From contig NZ_CP087184.1 in assembly GCF_024749045.1 (NCBI RefSeq), positions 3,224,001 through 3,288,000 of the forward strand: a stretch of DNA of 64,000 nucleotides, given 5' to 3'. Positions 1 through 8,549 of the stretch are shown one piece after another. The first letter of the stretch is position 1, and every line of letters begins with the position of its first letter. Under the pieces are notes generated by a model. It searched no databases, was not told where the DNA came from, and saw only the letters and a program-made list of their open reading frames with translations. Both the position numbers and the translations under genes were made by a program. This DNA is from Pseudomonas sp. B21-028. Lineage in GTDB: Bacteria; Pseudomonadota; Gammaproteobacteria; Pseudomonadales; Pseudomonadaceae.

Positions 1-43
1 CGAATTCGGGATGTGTGAACAGTTTGACGAAAGGTGCGGACAT
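1..43 (-). CDS. Partial 5' end of an unidentified gene
   Basis: A minus-strand reading frame begins at the ATG complementary to 41-43 and runs off the left edge. The first residues read MSAPFVKLFTHPEF. A strong AGGAGG ribosome binding site lies about five bases upstream of the ATG. Only 14 codons are present, so no family can be assigned. It is divergent from the CinA-like gene. Confidence 0.5.
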   Translation of the reverse strand, partial: MSAPFVKLFTHPEF

Positions 44-210
44 GACGACCTCCTGATCAAGTCAGCCTCAGCGTGAGGCCCTTATGGGTTTGAGGCGCAG
101 GATTGGAGGACGGTTTCATTTATTTGTCGCGGCGCGCCGGGAAGCGATTGGAGGGAATGAATCCAAGCGGCAGGGGTCAACCCATCAGCATCCCGGAAGG
201 ACTTCGCACC

Positions 211-711
211 ATGACTGTCGCCCGTACCCTGGTTGATTACCTGCGAGACCATGACTTGCGCCTGACCACGGCTGAATCCTGTACCGCTGGCCAGATCGTT
301 ACGCTGCTGGCCGAAGTGCCGGGCAGCGGTTCACTGATCGAAAGCGGTTACGTAGTGTATTCCCCCGAGGCGAAACAACGGTTGCTGGGCGTGAACCCGC
401 GAACCATTGACACCTTCAACCTCACCAGCCGCGAAGTGGCGGAGGAGATGGCCCTCGGCGCCTTGCACGATGCCAATGCCAACGTGGCAGTGGCGACCAC
501 AGGGATCCTCGGGCCGGACGACATGGACGGCATTCCCGCCGGCACCGTGTGCTTTGCCTGGGCCTTCCAGCTCAATGGCAAGCGGGCGCTGTTCAGTCGC
601 CAGGAGCGCTTTTTCGGGGCGCGCGGGCAGGTGCAGTTGTGGGCCGCCGAGCATGCGCTCCTGCAACTGCGGCACTTTCATCAGCGAGCCCTGGCGGGTG
701 AGTACCGATAG
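211..711 (+). CDS. CinA C-terminal domain protein (PncC-type NMN amidohydrolase)
   Basis: The 166-residue product matches the stand-alone CinA C-terminal domain, which in PncC deamidates nicotinamide mononucleotide during pyridine nucleotide recycling in the cytoplasm. Family features visible are TAESCTAG near the N-terminus, a GSGSLIESGYVVYS segment, and the glycine-rich VATTGILGPDDMDGIPAGTV segment. The usual PncC core reads GIAGPxGG. Here it is GILGPDDMDG, a divergent variant, so the exact substrate is uncertain. The ATG at 211 is preferred over an upstream in-frame start at 103 because GGAAGGA lies nine bases upstream and homology begins immediately. The next gene starts 9 bp after the stop. 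Confidence 0.75.
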   Translation: MTVARTLVDYLRDHDLRLTTAESCTAGQIVTLLAEVPGSGSLIESGYVVYSPEAKQRLLGVNPRTIDTFNLTSREVAEEMALGALHDANANVAVATTGILGPDDMDGIPAGTVCFAWAFQLNGKRALFSRQERFFGARGQVQLWAAEHALLQLRHFHQRALAGEYR

Positions 712-720
712 GACGGCCTC

Positions 721-1236
721 ATGAGCAACCACACCGAGCCGGAAGACTTCCGCAGCCGCGAGTTTCCAGTCCGTGAAGACATGGCGTATCAGCTCAAGGT
801 CTGGCGGTTCGAGCGGGTCGGCTGGTATGGGCTGGTGCTGTTGGTGATCCTGACTTTGCTGGGTCTGTTTTCCCGTGGTCCGTTGAGCTCCCGTGAGGTG
901 CAGAGCCCCGATGGTCGGCTGGGGATCAAGTACGAGTTGTTTCATCGCAATGGTTCCACCAACGCCATGATCCTTCATCTCAAGGGGCCGCCCGATGCGG
1001 TGCTGGAGGTGGAGTTGGGCGGCGACTGGCTGGAGGGCTTCGACGTGCAGGCGCTGCAGCCCCAGCCCGTGCGTTCGGCGAGCGTGGGGCAGGGGATGAA
1101 GATGTGGGTCCAGGCGGATGCCGAGGGTACGGCGAGCCTGTATCTCTCACTGGTCAGCACCGGGCTGGGGACTTATCACAGCCGTGTCGCCATGCCCGGC
1201 AGCGCGGTCAGTTTCGATCAATTCATATTTCCTTAG
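721..1236 (+). CDS. Hypothetical single-pass membrane protein
   Basis: This 171-residue protein is of unknown function. Residues 1-30 are polar, and a single hydrophobic helix spans about 36-52 (WYGLVLLVILTLLGLF). A mostly beta-strand-like domain of about 115 residues follows and probably faces the periplasm. It includes the acidic VLEVELGGDWLEGFDV and ends in FDQFIFP. It sits 9 bp after the CinA-like gene and 7 bp before the YetF-like gene on the same strand, so the three probably form one operon. In pseudomonads, small proteins of this shape often accompany YetF/DUF421 proteins; that link is recalled, not tested here. Confidence 0.7.
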   Translation: MSNHTEPEDFRSREFPVREDMAYQLKVWRFERVGWYGLVLLVILTLLGLFSRGPLSSREVQSPDGRLGIKYELFHRNGSTNAMILHLKGPPDAVLEVELGGDWLEGFDVQALQPQPVRSASVGQGMKMWVQADAEGTASLYLSLVSTGLGTYHSRVAMPGSAVSFDQFIFP

Positions 1237-1243
1237 GTGACCT

Positions 1244-1693
1244 ATGGACTCCGTACTACGCGCCGCCGCGATGTACCTGGCCTTGATGGTGCTGTTCAAG
1301 ATCGCCGGCCGCCGCTCCCTGGCGGACCTCACCACGTTCGACTTCGTGCTGTTGATGATCATTGGCGAGGCGACCCAGCAGGCGCTGCTGGGGGATGATT
1401 TTTCGCTGACCAACGCGCTGATGGTGATCGTCACGCTGATTGCCATCGATGTGGGTTTGTCGCTGCTCAAACAACGCTCCCAATGGGTGTCGCGATTGGT
1501 CGACGGCGGTCCGACCGTCATTGTCGAGGACGGCCGGATCCTCAAGGGCCGCATGCGCCATGCCCGACTGGTGGAAGCCGACATCATGGAAGCGGCGCGC
1601 TCGAGCCAGGGCATCGAAACCCTGGAGCAGATCAAGTTTGCGATTATCGAGCGCAATGGGAAGATTTCGGTGATTGCCAAGGAGTCGTCCTGA
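1244..1693 (+). CDS. DUF421 (YetF-type) membrane protein
   Basis: The 149-residue product has the DUF421/YetF layout. N-terminal membrane helices carry the family signature KIAGRRSLADLTTFDFVLLMIIGEATQQALL (about residues 18-48). A second hydrophobic stretch follows (ALMVIVTLIAIDVGLSLL), and then a small soluble domain containing GGPTVIVEDGRILKGRMRHARL and EQIKFAIIERNGKISVI. Members are inner-membrane proteins with a cytoplasmic mixed alpha/beta domain. Their biochemical role is unsettled, with some linked to spore germination or stress. It is the last gene of the three-gene set, and a REPIN follows directly. Confidence 0.85.
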   Translation: MDSVLRAAAMYLALMVLFKIAGRRSLADLTTFDFVLLMIIGEATQQALLGDDFSLTNALMVIVTLIAIDVGLSLLKQRSQWVSRLVDGGPTVIVEDGRILKGRMRHARLVEADIMEAARSSQGIETLEQIKFAIIERNGKISVIAKESS

Positions 1694-1721
1694 GCAGCAA
1701 CCATAATGCGCGGAGCTTTTT

Positions 1722-1813
1722 GTGGCGAGGGGATTTATCCCCGCTGGGGCGCGAAGCGGCCCTAAGATCTTGGGGCTGCTGCGCAGCCCAGCGGGGATAA
1801 ATCCCCTCGCCAC
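1722..1813. repeat. REPIN (GTGGCGAGGGGATTTATCC family)
   Basis: Two inverted copies of GTGGCGAGGGGATTTATCC, each joined to a GCTGGG(G/C)-GCGAAGC or GCAGCCCAGC arm, form a 92 bp imperfect palindrome. The same element recurs at 3340, 26586 and 27438. It lies between the YetF gene and the convergent SDR gene, a typical place for REP doublets spread by REP-associated transposases. Confidence 0.9.
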
Positions 1814-1831
1814 AAAAGAATTCACCAGGAT

Positions 1832-2689
1832 TCAGAGGATCGGCTTGCCCCCCGTGATCCCATACCGTGACCCGGAGATATAGCTCGACTCATCCGACGC
1901 CAGCAGCACATAGATTGGCGCCACTTCCACCGGTTGGCCCGGGCGGCCCAAGGGCGTCTGGGAACCGAAGTTCTGCACCTCTTCCTCAGGCATGGTCGCG
2001 ACAATCAGCGGTGTCCAGATCGGCCCCGGCGCCACGCTGTTCACCCGGATACCCTTGGGCCCGAGCATCTGCGCCAGGCCGCCGGTGAAGTTGGCGATGG
2101 CACCCTTGGTGGTGGCATAAGCCAGCAGGGTCGGCTTGGGCATGTCGGAGTTGACCGAACTGGTGTTGATGATCGAGCCGCCGGCCTTCATGTGCGGCAC
2201 GGCGGCCTGGCAGATCCTGAACATCGCCGTGATGTTGATATCGAACGTGAGCAGCCATTCTTCGTCGGGAATGTCCTCCAGATGTTCGTGGGTCATCTGG
2301 AACGCGGCATTGTTGACCAGTACATCGATGCGTCCGAAGCGGGCGACGGTCTCGTCGACGATCTTGCGGCACTGGGCCTTGTCCGCCAGGTCGCCCGGCA
2401 ACAACAGGCACTGGCGCCCGGCCTGTTCGACCCAGCGCGCGGTTTCCCGGGCGTCTTCGTGTTCGTCCAGATAAGAGATGGCCACGTCTGCGCCTTCACG
2501 GGCAAACGCGATCGCCACGGCGCGACCAATGCCACTGTCGGCACCGGTGATCAAGGCGATTTTGTTCGCCAGACGCCCGGAACCGGTGTAACTCTGTTCG
2601 CCGCAATCGGGATACGGCTCCATTTTCCGTTGGGTGCCGGGCACCGCTTGGCTTTGTTTCGGGAAAGGCGGGGTAGGGTAGTCGATCAT
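1832..2689 (-). CDS. SDR family oxidoreductase (YhdG/GsiB-type, glucose-dehydrogenase-like)
   Basis: The 285-residue product is a classical short-chain dehydrogenase. The cofactor-binding TGADSGIG motif is followed by LVNNAAF, the INTSSVNS strand, and the catalytic YATTK tetrad segment. The end is SGSRYGITGGKPIL. The extended polar N-terminus (TPPFPKQSQAVPGTQRKMEPYPDCGEQSY) is typical of the stress-induced subgroup annotated as general stress protein 39 or glucose/ribitol dehydrogenase-like. The start at 2689 has GGAGAA five bases upstream. A longer frame to 2854 lacks a good site and overlaps the divergent gene. The true substrate cannot be read from sequence. Confidence 0.85.
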   Translation of the reverse strand: MIDYPTPPFPKQSQAVPGTQRKMEPYPDCGEQSYTGSGRLANKIALITGADSGIGRAVAIAFAREGADVAISYLDEHEDARETARWVEQAGRQCLLLPGDLADKAQCRKIVDETVARFGRIDVLVNNAAFQMTHEHLEDIPDEEWLLTFDINITAMFRICQAAVPHMKAGGSIINTSSVNSDMPKPTLLAYATTKGAIANFTGGLAQMLGPKGIRVNSVAPGPIWTPLIVATMPEEEVQNFGSQTPLGRPGQPVEVAPIYVLLASDESSYISGSRYGITGGKPIL

Positions 2690-2879
2690 GTCGTTCTCCA
2701 GGCAAGGTGTGGATGCGATGGAGGGTGGACCCCGGCTTTTTCGGCAGAGTTCGGTTGGATCATTCAGCCAGTCGATGAGCGTCGCACAGGTCGTTTCGTC
2801 GACCATTAGTAACCCGCGACGAACGTCGGAGAACAGGAATTCTCCAATGGCCATACGTCATTCGATAAGGAGGTGGGGA

Positions 2880-3284
2880 TTGTTCAGTCATATACAGATC
2901 GGCGCACGAGACTTGCCGAAGATGATCGCCTTCTATGACGCAGTCCTGAGCTGCCTGGGGCTGGTGCGCATGGACAGCGAAAACGATTCCGGACCGCCCG
3001 GGGAAGGCTGGCATCAACCTGGCAAGCGCTGGCCCCAGGTATTCGTGCAACAACCCTTCAACGGCTTGCCCGCCACGTGGGGCAACGGCATGCAGGTGAG
3101 CTTCGCCGCCGATTCACCGCAGACCGTGCGCGCCGCCTGGGACCTGGCCATTGCCATGGGGGGCTTCGACGAAGGCCCGCCGGGCCCGAGGCCGCAGTAC
3201 TCGGAAGGCTACTTCGGAGCCTATTGCCGGGACCCGGAAGGGAACAAGCTGTGTTTTGTGTATACGCCGGATTTGCATGAGTAA
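2880..3284 (+). CDS. VOC family (glyoxalase/bleomycin-resistance-like) protein
   Basis: The 134-residue product has the vicinal-oxygen-chelate fold. It has an N-terminal HIQIGARDLPKMIAFYDAVL half and a C-terminal half ending YCRDPEGNKLCFVYTP. Metal-ligand-type residues His near the start and Glu in DPEGNKL are present, although the final Glu position is less clear. The start is taken as the TTG at 2880, six bases after AAGGAGG (2867-2873). The longer in-frame extension to 2688 overlaps the SDR promoter. Members range from dioxygenases to glutathione-dependent lyases; the substrate is unknown. Confidence 0.8.
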   Translation: MFSHIQIGARDLPKMIAFYDAVLSCLGLVRMDSENDSGPPGEGWHQPGKRWPQVFVQQPFNGLPATWGNGMQVSFAADSPQTVRAAWDLAIAMGGFDEGPPGPRPQYSEGYFGAYCRDPEGNKLCFVYTPDLHE

Positions 3285-3339
3285 CCTGTCGCAAGGGGAT
3301 CTGTGAAGGTGGACTCATCTGTGGCAAGGGGATTTATTT

Positions 3340-3431
3340 GTGGCGAGGGGATTTATCCCCGCTGGGGCGCGAAGCGGCCCTAAGATTTTAGGGCTGCTGC
3401 GCAGCCCAGCGGGGATAAATCCCCTCGCCAC
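3340..3431. repeat. REPIN plus a solo half-repeat
   Basis: This is a second 92 bp copy of the GTGGCGAGGGGATTTATCC inverted doublet, almost identical to the one at 1722 (the centre reads TTTTAGGG in place of TCTTGGGG). A degenerate single arm (GTGGCAAGGGGATTTAT) lies directly in front at about 3321-3337. It occupies the gap between convergent genes. Confidence 0.9.
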
Positions 3432-3481
3432 AGGTACATCCTTCTGCCACAGATAAATCTCATGTCACCTTATTCCAACAA

Positions 3482-4630
3482 TCAGCGCCGCCCCTTCAGG
3501 CTTCTCTCCATCCGCGCAATCCCTTCCTCCAGCAATGCCCGCGGGCAGCCAAAGTTCAGGCGTACGAACTGTTGGGCATCGTCGCCAAAGTCCAGCCCGG
3601 CGCTGAGCCCGACCTTGGCTTCATGGAGGAAGAAAGCCTGCGGGTCGTCCAGGCCCAACCCCGAGCAATCCAGCCACGCCAGGTAGGTGCCCTGGGGCAC
3701 GGTCATGCTGATGCCGGGCAGGCGGGTCTGCACCGCGTTGACCAGATAATCGCGATTGGCTTGCAGATACACCTTCAACGCTTCGAGCCACGGACCGGCC
3801 TCGCTGTAGGCCGCCCGGGTCGCCTCTAGGCCCAGGGCATTGACGCTGTCGACCATACCGGCACGGGCGTTGTTGACCCGTTCGCGCACCTTGGGGTTCT
3901 GGATGATAGCGAACGAAGTTTTAAGCCCGGCGATGTTGTAGGCCTTGCTGGCGGACATCAGGGTGATGGTGCGCTCAGCGATTTCCGGGCTCAGGGTGGC
4001 GGTGGGGATGTGCACCCGGCCGTCGAAACACAGCTCGGCATGGATCTCGTCGGAGATGATCCAGGCATCCTGTTCCAGGCAGATGTCCGCCACGGCCTTG
4101 AGCTCTTCCCGGCCGAACACCTTGCCCAGTGGGTTGTGCGGATTGCTCAGCAACAGCGCGCCACCGCCATGCAGGGCTTCGCGCAACGCTGCCAGGGGTG
4201 TATGGAATTCGCCGTTGAGCGGGTTAAAGGGCAACTCCACCTTGTTCAACTGCCAGTTGTCCGGCGCATTGCGCAGCGGCGGGTAGTTGGGCACCTGCAC
4301 CACGACATTCTGCTGCGGTTCCACCAGCCCATGCAGGGCCATGTTGAAACCCGGCTCCACCCCCGGCAGAAACACGATCTGCTGGGGCTCGACGCGCCAG
4401 GTGTACTTGTTCCAGAGATCAGCCACGATGGCCGCCCGGAGGCTGTCCTGGGCCACGCTGTAGCCAAGCATCGGATGCTCAAGACGCTTGCGCAGCGCAT
4501 CGATGACCACGGGTGGGGCAGCGAAGTCCATATCGGCTACCCACATCGGCAACACATCGGCCGGATAGCGACTCCATTTAGTGCTGCCGGTACCGTGGCG
4601 CTCGAACACTGGGTCGAAATCGAAAGTCAT
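3482..4630 (-). CDS. PatB/MalY-type PLP-dependent C-S lyase (cystathionine beta-lyase-like)
   Basis: The 382-residue fold-type I aminotransferase-like enzyme has MalY/PatB hallmarks: the N-terminal DVLPMWVADMDF segment (about 25-36), LSNPHNPLGKVF, the SDEIHAEL motif with the PLP-pyridine Asp at about 194, and SASKAYNIAGLK with the Schiff-base Lys at about 229. It ends in FVRLNFGCPRALLEEGIARM. Such enzymes cleave C-S bonds of cystathionine or cysteine conjugates to pyruvate, ammonia and a thiol. The ATG at 4630 has GGAA seven bases upstream, and homology starts at once. It stands alone in the operon sense. Confidence 0.85.
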   Translation of the reverse strand: MTFDFDPVFERHGTGSTKWSRYPADVLPMWVADMDFAAPPVVIDALRKRLEHPMLGYSVAQDSLRAAIVADLWNKYTWRVEPQQIVFLPGVEPGFNMALHGLVEPQQNVVVQVPNYPPLRNAPDNWQLNKVELPFNPLNGEFHTPLAALREALHGGGALLLSNPHNPLGKVFGREELKAVADICLEQDAWIISDEIHAELCFDGRVHIPTATLSPEIAERTITLMSASKAYNIAGLKTSFAIIQNPKVRERVNNARAGMVDSVNALGLEATRAAYSEAGPWLEALKVYLQANRDYLVNAVQTRLPGISMTVPQGTYLAWLDCSGLGLDDPQAFFLHEAKVGLSAGLDFGDDAQQFVRLNFGCPRALLEEGIARMERSLKGRR

Positions 4631-4814
4631 GATCGTTCCATCAGTCAGGGAAGTGAGATGGTGAGCATGATAGAGCAAAGATTCTGCGGGAGCATCGGCT
4701 CCACACTGTGTCCCAGTGCAAGTAGTGTGCAGTGATGCCTTGAACAGCAGCGCTGCCGCATCCTCGAAAGTGGCACTGGGTGCTGTAATGACTGGCGCCT
4801 AGCGCGTGCAGTGA

Positions 4815-5099
4815 TGGCGCGTAGCCATTACGGCCTGTAAAATCCACTGTTTACGACAGACATGGATAGCTACTCATTGCATCGCCAATGCTGAAAAAAA
4901 ATATCGCCAACAGCTCAAAGAGGTCCGCGAGTACAGTCGACTGATAGTGAAGACCGGCAGAGCTGCTGCTTGTGATTATGTCGAGACCCATCGCCGTGAA
5001 ACGGCCTTGCGCTTTGTCCTGAACTTCAGGTCTAGCCGATACCTGTCGCATCGGTGGAATAAGGCGTTTCACGGAAACCTGAATCAGCTCGCGGGCTGA
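4815..5099 (+). other. Open frame without a start codon, possible gene remnant
   Basis: This belongs to the 500 bp stretch between the C-S lyase and the AT-rich gene at 5128. One plus-strand frame is open from the stop at 4812 to a TGA at 5097-5099. It reads like real protein in its second half, for example YRQQLKEVREYSRLIVKTGR and CDYVETHRRETALRFVLNFR. No ATG or GTG with a ribosome binding site begins it, so it is either a decayed gene or chance. The rest of the stretch (4631-4814) shows only two short repeats of GTGCAGTGATG and nothing else recognisable. Confidence 0.25.
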
Positions 5100-5127
5100 A
5101 AATTTATTCTTGAAATAAGAGGGCATA

Positions 5128-5736
5128 GTGGACAATTTCAAATATTTCGCTCTGATGTACCTTAATGATTGGTGCTACTGGGATAAGCCATTTTCGGAGC
5201 TCATATTTTCTCGAAAGAACGAAAGCCTTGAAGCATTCGTCCGTGCAGCCAAATATTATAAGGTCACTCGAAATTTCCCGATTGATGAGTCTGAAAGCCG
5301 CTTGCAAGGGGCGCTGGACTTGGTTAAGTCAGTTTCTGGGAAACTGACCGAAAAAAATGTTTGCGAAAGCGTCAATCAACTCGCACTTGAATTTGAAAAG
5401 CGATATGGGCGAAACGCTGTATCGGCCGCTTCGAAATTTCTTTGGCTGCGCCATAAGAGTCCGGTCGTAATTTTTGACTCCCGAGCGAGAAAGTGGCTGA
5501 ACAGTAATGGGTACAAAGTACCTGCTAATGATTACGAGGGATATCGAAAACAATGGCTCGTTGCATTTGCTGACTATCGCGTGGAGATAGAGGAGGCGTG
5601 TACGGCGCTGGTGAGCGTAAAAGACTTCTCGATGGCGTTTGATAGCGATGCTAAGGAAATCGAGTCAATTGCTGCTTCGCTTTGGTTCCAGGAACGAGTA
5701 TTCGACAAATACCTATGGTTTAACGCCGATAATTGA
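5128..5736 (+). CDS. AT-rich hypothetical protein, probably horizontally acquired
   Basis: This is a 202-residue protein of unknown function. It has no signal peptide or membrane helix. The most conserved-looking segment is AASKFLWLRHKSPVVIFDSRARKWL (about 108-132), a pattern that resembles a helix-hairpin-helix-like module in some uncharacterised bacterial proteins. The base composition is visibly poorer in GC than both flanks, and codon use (AAA, ATT, TTT) differs from its neighbours, which points to transfer. It starts with GTG at 5128, with AGAGGG about four bases upstream. It stands alone, followed by a strong hairpin. No function is proposed. Confidence 0.75.
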   Translation: MDNFKYFALMYLNDWCYWDKPFSELIFSRKNESLEAFVRAAKYYKVTRNFPIDESESRLQGALDLVKSVSGKLTEKNVCESVNQLALEFEKRYGRNAVSAASKFLWLRHKSPVVIFDSRARKWLNSNGYKVPANDYEGYRKQWLVAFADYRVEIEEACTALVSVKDFSMAFDSDAKEIESIAASLWFQERVFDKYLWFNADN

Positions 5737-5775
5737 CGCAATCTCGATCGCATACTTAAGGTGAGGTTTGATGAA

Positions 5776-5805
5776 CCTCTCGACCAATTAGCTTCGGTCG
5801 AGAGG
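5776..5805 (+). terminator. Strong hairpin, possible terminator
   Basis: CCTCTCGACC (5776-5785) and GGTCGAGAGG (5796-5805) form a perfect 10 bp stem with a 10-base loop between two convergent genes. There is no true U-run on either strand, so it is terminator-like rather than a canonical intrinsic terminator. Confidence 0.5.
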
Positions 5806-5828
5806 CTGGAGCACAGCTTTCATTCGAG

Positions 5829-8063
5829 TCACACCAGTGTGAACGGCAACTGACGCAGCGGCTTACCCGTCAGGCTTGCCACCGCATTCGCAAAGGCCGG
5901 GGCCAATGCCGGCAGGCCGGGTTCACCCATGCCGGTGGGTGGATCGGCGCTGGGCACGATGTGAATGGAGAACTCCGGCGTATCGGTGATGCGCGGTACG
6001 CTGAAGTCGGCGAAGTTGCTTTGCTGCACGACGCCGTCTTTCAACGTGACGGCGCCGCCCGGCAGGCACATGGACAAGCCCATCAGGGCCGCGCCCTGTA
6101 CTTGCGCTTCGACGCTGCGCGGGTTGACGGCCAGGTTGCAGTGGACGCCCGCGGTCACCTGATGCAGCACCGGACGGCCGTTCTGTACCGAGGCCTGGAC
6201 CACATAGGCCACCACTGAACTGAACGACTCGTGCACCGCCACGCCCCAGGCCCGGCCTTCGGGCAGTTGAGCCTTGCCGTAGCCACTCTTGTCCACCGCC
6301 AGTTGCAACGCGGCGCGATGGCGGGGGCTTTGATCGGCAAACAGCTTCATCCGGTAGGCCACCGGGTCCTGCCGGGTTGTCCGGGCAATCTCATCGATCA
6401 AGGTTTCCATCACAAAGGCCGTATGCGTGGAGCCCACGCTGCGCCACCACAACACGGGTACGTTGAGCTTGGGATGATGCACCGTCAGGCGCATCGGCAG
6501 CGGATAAGGGTTGCGCAAACCTTCCGTGGCCGTGGGGTCGATGCCGTTCTTCAGCCGGGCGCTGAACATCGTGTCGGCGAGGATCGATTGCCCGACCAGG
6601 ACGTGATCCCAGGCCAGTACGTTGCCGTTGTCATCGAAGCCGATCCGCGCGCGGTGCAGGTGCATGGGCCGGTAGTAGCCGCCCTTGATGTCGTCTTCAC
6701 GGCTCCACAGGGTGCGAATGGGCGCATCGAGCCCGGCGGTGCGTGCGGCCTTGGCGACTTCGCAGGCGAGCACGACGAAGTCCCCGGAGGGTACGCCACG
6801 CCGACCAAAGCCACCGCCTGCCGTCTGCACATTGACCTGGACTTGCTCAGGCTTGAGATTCAACACCCGCGCCGCCGCGACACCGTCGCCACCGGGGAAC
6901 TGCGTCCCGACCCACAGCTGGGCGCGGTCCCCGGAGACCTGGACGGTGCAATTCAGCGGCTCCATGGGTGCGTGGGCGAGGTAGGGGAACAGGAACTCGG
7001 CTTCCAGTTGATGCGGGGCCGTGGCAAGCGGCGTCATGTCGGCATCGAAATGAAGGGGCCCGGGCTGTTGGGCCAGATCCCGGTACTGGGCCAGTTGCTT
7101 TTCGCTGTCCACCTTTTCAACCGTAGAGGTATCCCATTGCAGCTTGAGCGCATCACGGCCTGTTTTCGCCTGCCAATAGCCGTCTGCGATCACCGCCACG
7201 CCTTCGGCGCCACCGTCCAGTGGTACCCGCAGGACAACCTTGACGCCTTGGGTGGCACGGGCTGCGCTGTCATCCAGCGAGGCGATGCGGGCGCCGAACA
7301 CGGGCGGGCGGGCCACCACGGCGGTGAGCTGTCCGGGCAGGTGCATGTCGATGCCGAAATCCTGCCGGCCGCTGCTCTTGGCCTTGGCATCGATGCGGGT
7401 CGTGGCCTGGCCGATGATGCGGAAATCCTTGGGATCCTTGAGGGTGATCGTTTCGGGCAGGGGCATTGCCATCGCCGCTTCGGCGAGTTCCCCGTAGCTC
7501 GCCTTACGGCCCTGCGGACCGAGCACCATGCCCGCCTGGGTGCTCAGGCTCGCCACCTCCACGTTCCAGCGCACAGCTGCCGCCGCGAGCAACATGGCGC
7601 GAGCGCGGGCGCCCAGTTCGCGGTACTGGGTGTAGCTGTTCTTGATCGAGTTGGAGCCGCCGGTGATGTGCATGCCGAAACTCGGATCCTGATAAGCCGC
7701 GTCGTTGCTGCCATTGCGGGTACGCACCAGGTTCCAGTCGGCATCGAGCTCTTCGGCCAGAATCATGGGCAGCCCGGTCTGCACCCCCTGGCCGAACTCC
7801 AGGCGGTTGATGGTGACCGTTACCTCACCGTTGGGTGCGATCTGCACGAATGCTGACGGCTGCTGGGTCGGCTTGAGCGCTTGCGCGTTGTCGCTGGTTT
7901 GTTGTGCCAGGGCCATGTGCGGAAAGGCACCCAAGGCCAGCCCACCGATGCCGACGATCTTGAGAAAATTGCGCCGGGGGAGCGTGGTGAGGCTGCCCAG
8001 GTCGTCGGTGAAGATCGATTGCAGGGTGCGGGTGAGTTCGTCAGGGAAAATGTCGTTCAGCAT
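5829..8063 (-). CDS. Molybdopterin-binding aldehyde/xanthine-oxidase-like subunit (isoquinoline 1-oxidoreductase beta type)
   Basis: The 744-residue large subunit belongs to the IorB/periplasmic aldehyde oxidase group. A twin-arginine signal (PRRNFLKIVGIGGLALG, about 28-44) predicts Tat export of the folded enzyme. The family motifs are AGGGFGRRG, the APMEPLNCTV segment, and near the C-terminus GMGEPGLPALAPA, which holds the Glu that in this family acts as the base at the molybdenum centre. These enzymes hydroxylate N-heterocycles or oxidise aldehydes, passing electrons to the 2Fe-2S partner encoded 12 bp upstream. The ATG at 8063 follows GGAGC. No cytochrome c or MocA/XdhC maturation gene is adjacent. 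Confidence 0.88.
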   Translation of the reverse strand: MLNDIFPDELTRTLQSIFTDDLGSLTTLPRRNFLKIVGIGGLALGAFPHMALAQQTSDNAQALKPTQQPSAFVQIAPNGEVTVTINRLEFGQGVQTGLPMILAEELDADWNLVRTRNGSNDAAYQDPSFGMHITGGSNSIKNSYTQYRELGARARAMLLAAAAVRWNVEVASLSTQAGMVLGPQGRKASYGELAEAAMAMPLPETITLKDPKDFRIIGQATTRIDAKAKSSGRQDFGIDMHLPGQLTAVVARPPVFGARIASLDDSAARATQGVKVVLRVPLDGGAEGVAVIADGYWQAKTGRDALKLQWDTSTVEKVDSEKQLAQYRDLAQQPGPLHFDADMTPLATAPHQLEAEFLFPYLAHAPMEPLNCTVQVSGDRAQLWVGTQFPGGDGVAAARVLNLKPEQVQVNVQTAGGGFGRRGVPSGDFVVLACEVAKAARTAGLDAPIRTLWSREDDIKGGYYRPMHLHRARIGFDDNGNVLAWDHVLVGQSILADTMFSARLKNGIDPTATEGLRNPYPLPMRLTVHHPKLNVPVLWWRSVGSTHTAFVMETLIDEIARTTRQDPVAYRMKLFADQSPRHRAALQLAVDKSGYGKAQLPEGRAWGVAVHESFSSVVAYVVQASVQNGRPVLHQVTAGVHCNLAVNPRSVEAQVQGAALMGLSMCLPGGAVTLKDGVVQQSNFADFSVPRITDTPEFSIHIVPSADPPTGMGEPGLPALAPAFANAVASLTGKPLRQLPFTLV

Positions 8064-8075
8064 GGCGCGCTCCGG

Positions 8076-8549
8076 TCAGGCGAGGGCTTTGGCGGCATCG
8101 GCCACGGCAGCACGGATACGGACGTAGGTACCGCAGCGGCAGATATTGCCGGCCATGGCCGAGTCGATCTCGGCGGCGGTGGGTTGCTTGCCCTTGGGTT
8201 GGGTCTTGAGGAATGCGGTCGCGCTCATGATCTGGCCGCTCTGGCAGTAGCCGCATTGCGCGACGTCATGCTTGACCCAGGCTTCATGCACCGCCGTGCC
8301 GACCGGATCGCTGCCGTTGGTGGCGGCTTCGATGGTGGTGATTTTCTTGCCTTCTGCGGCGGCGATCGGCGTCACGCAGGAGCGGATGGCCTGGCCGTCC
8401 AGGTGGACCGTGCACGCGCCGCACAAGGCTGCGCCGCAGCCGAACTTGGTGCCGGTCATGCCCAACGTATCACGCAATGTCCAGAGAATCGGGGTGCCAG
8501 GGTCGACGTCGACCGTGTATTCACGGCCATTGATGTTGAGGGCGCTCAT
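8076..8549 (-). CDS. (2Fe-2S)-binding small subunit of the molybdoenzyme (IorA type)
   Basis: The 157-residue product has both iron-sulfur sites of the xanthine oxidase family. The plant-ferredoxin-like site uses Cys38, Cys43, Cys46 and Cys58. The C-terminal four-helix site uses Cys99, Cys102, Cys137 and Cys139 (QCGYCQSG and NICRCGTY). It carries electrons from the molybdenum subunit encoded directly downstream. There is no signal peptide, so it probably rides through Tat with the large subunit. The start at 8549 has GGAGCAGG upstream; the in-frame extension to 8585 lies in the promoter region. Confidence 0.9.
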   Translation of the reverse strand: MSALNINGREYTVDVDPGTPILWTLRDTLGMTGTKFGCGAALCGACTVHLDGQAIRSCVTPIAAAEGKKITTIEAATNGSDPVGTAVHEAWVKHDVAQCGYCQSGQIMSATAFLKTQPKGKQPTAAEIDSAMAGNICRCGTYVRIRAAVADAAKALA

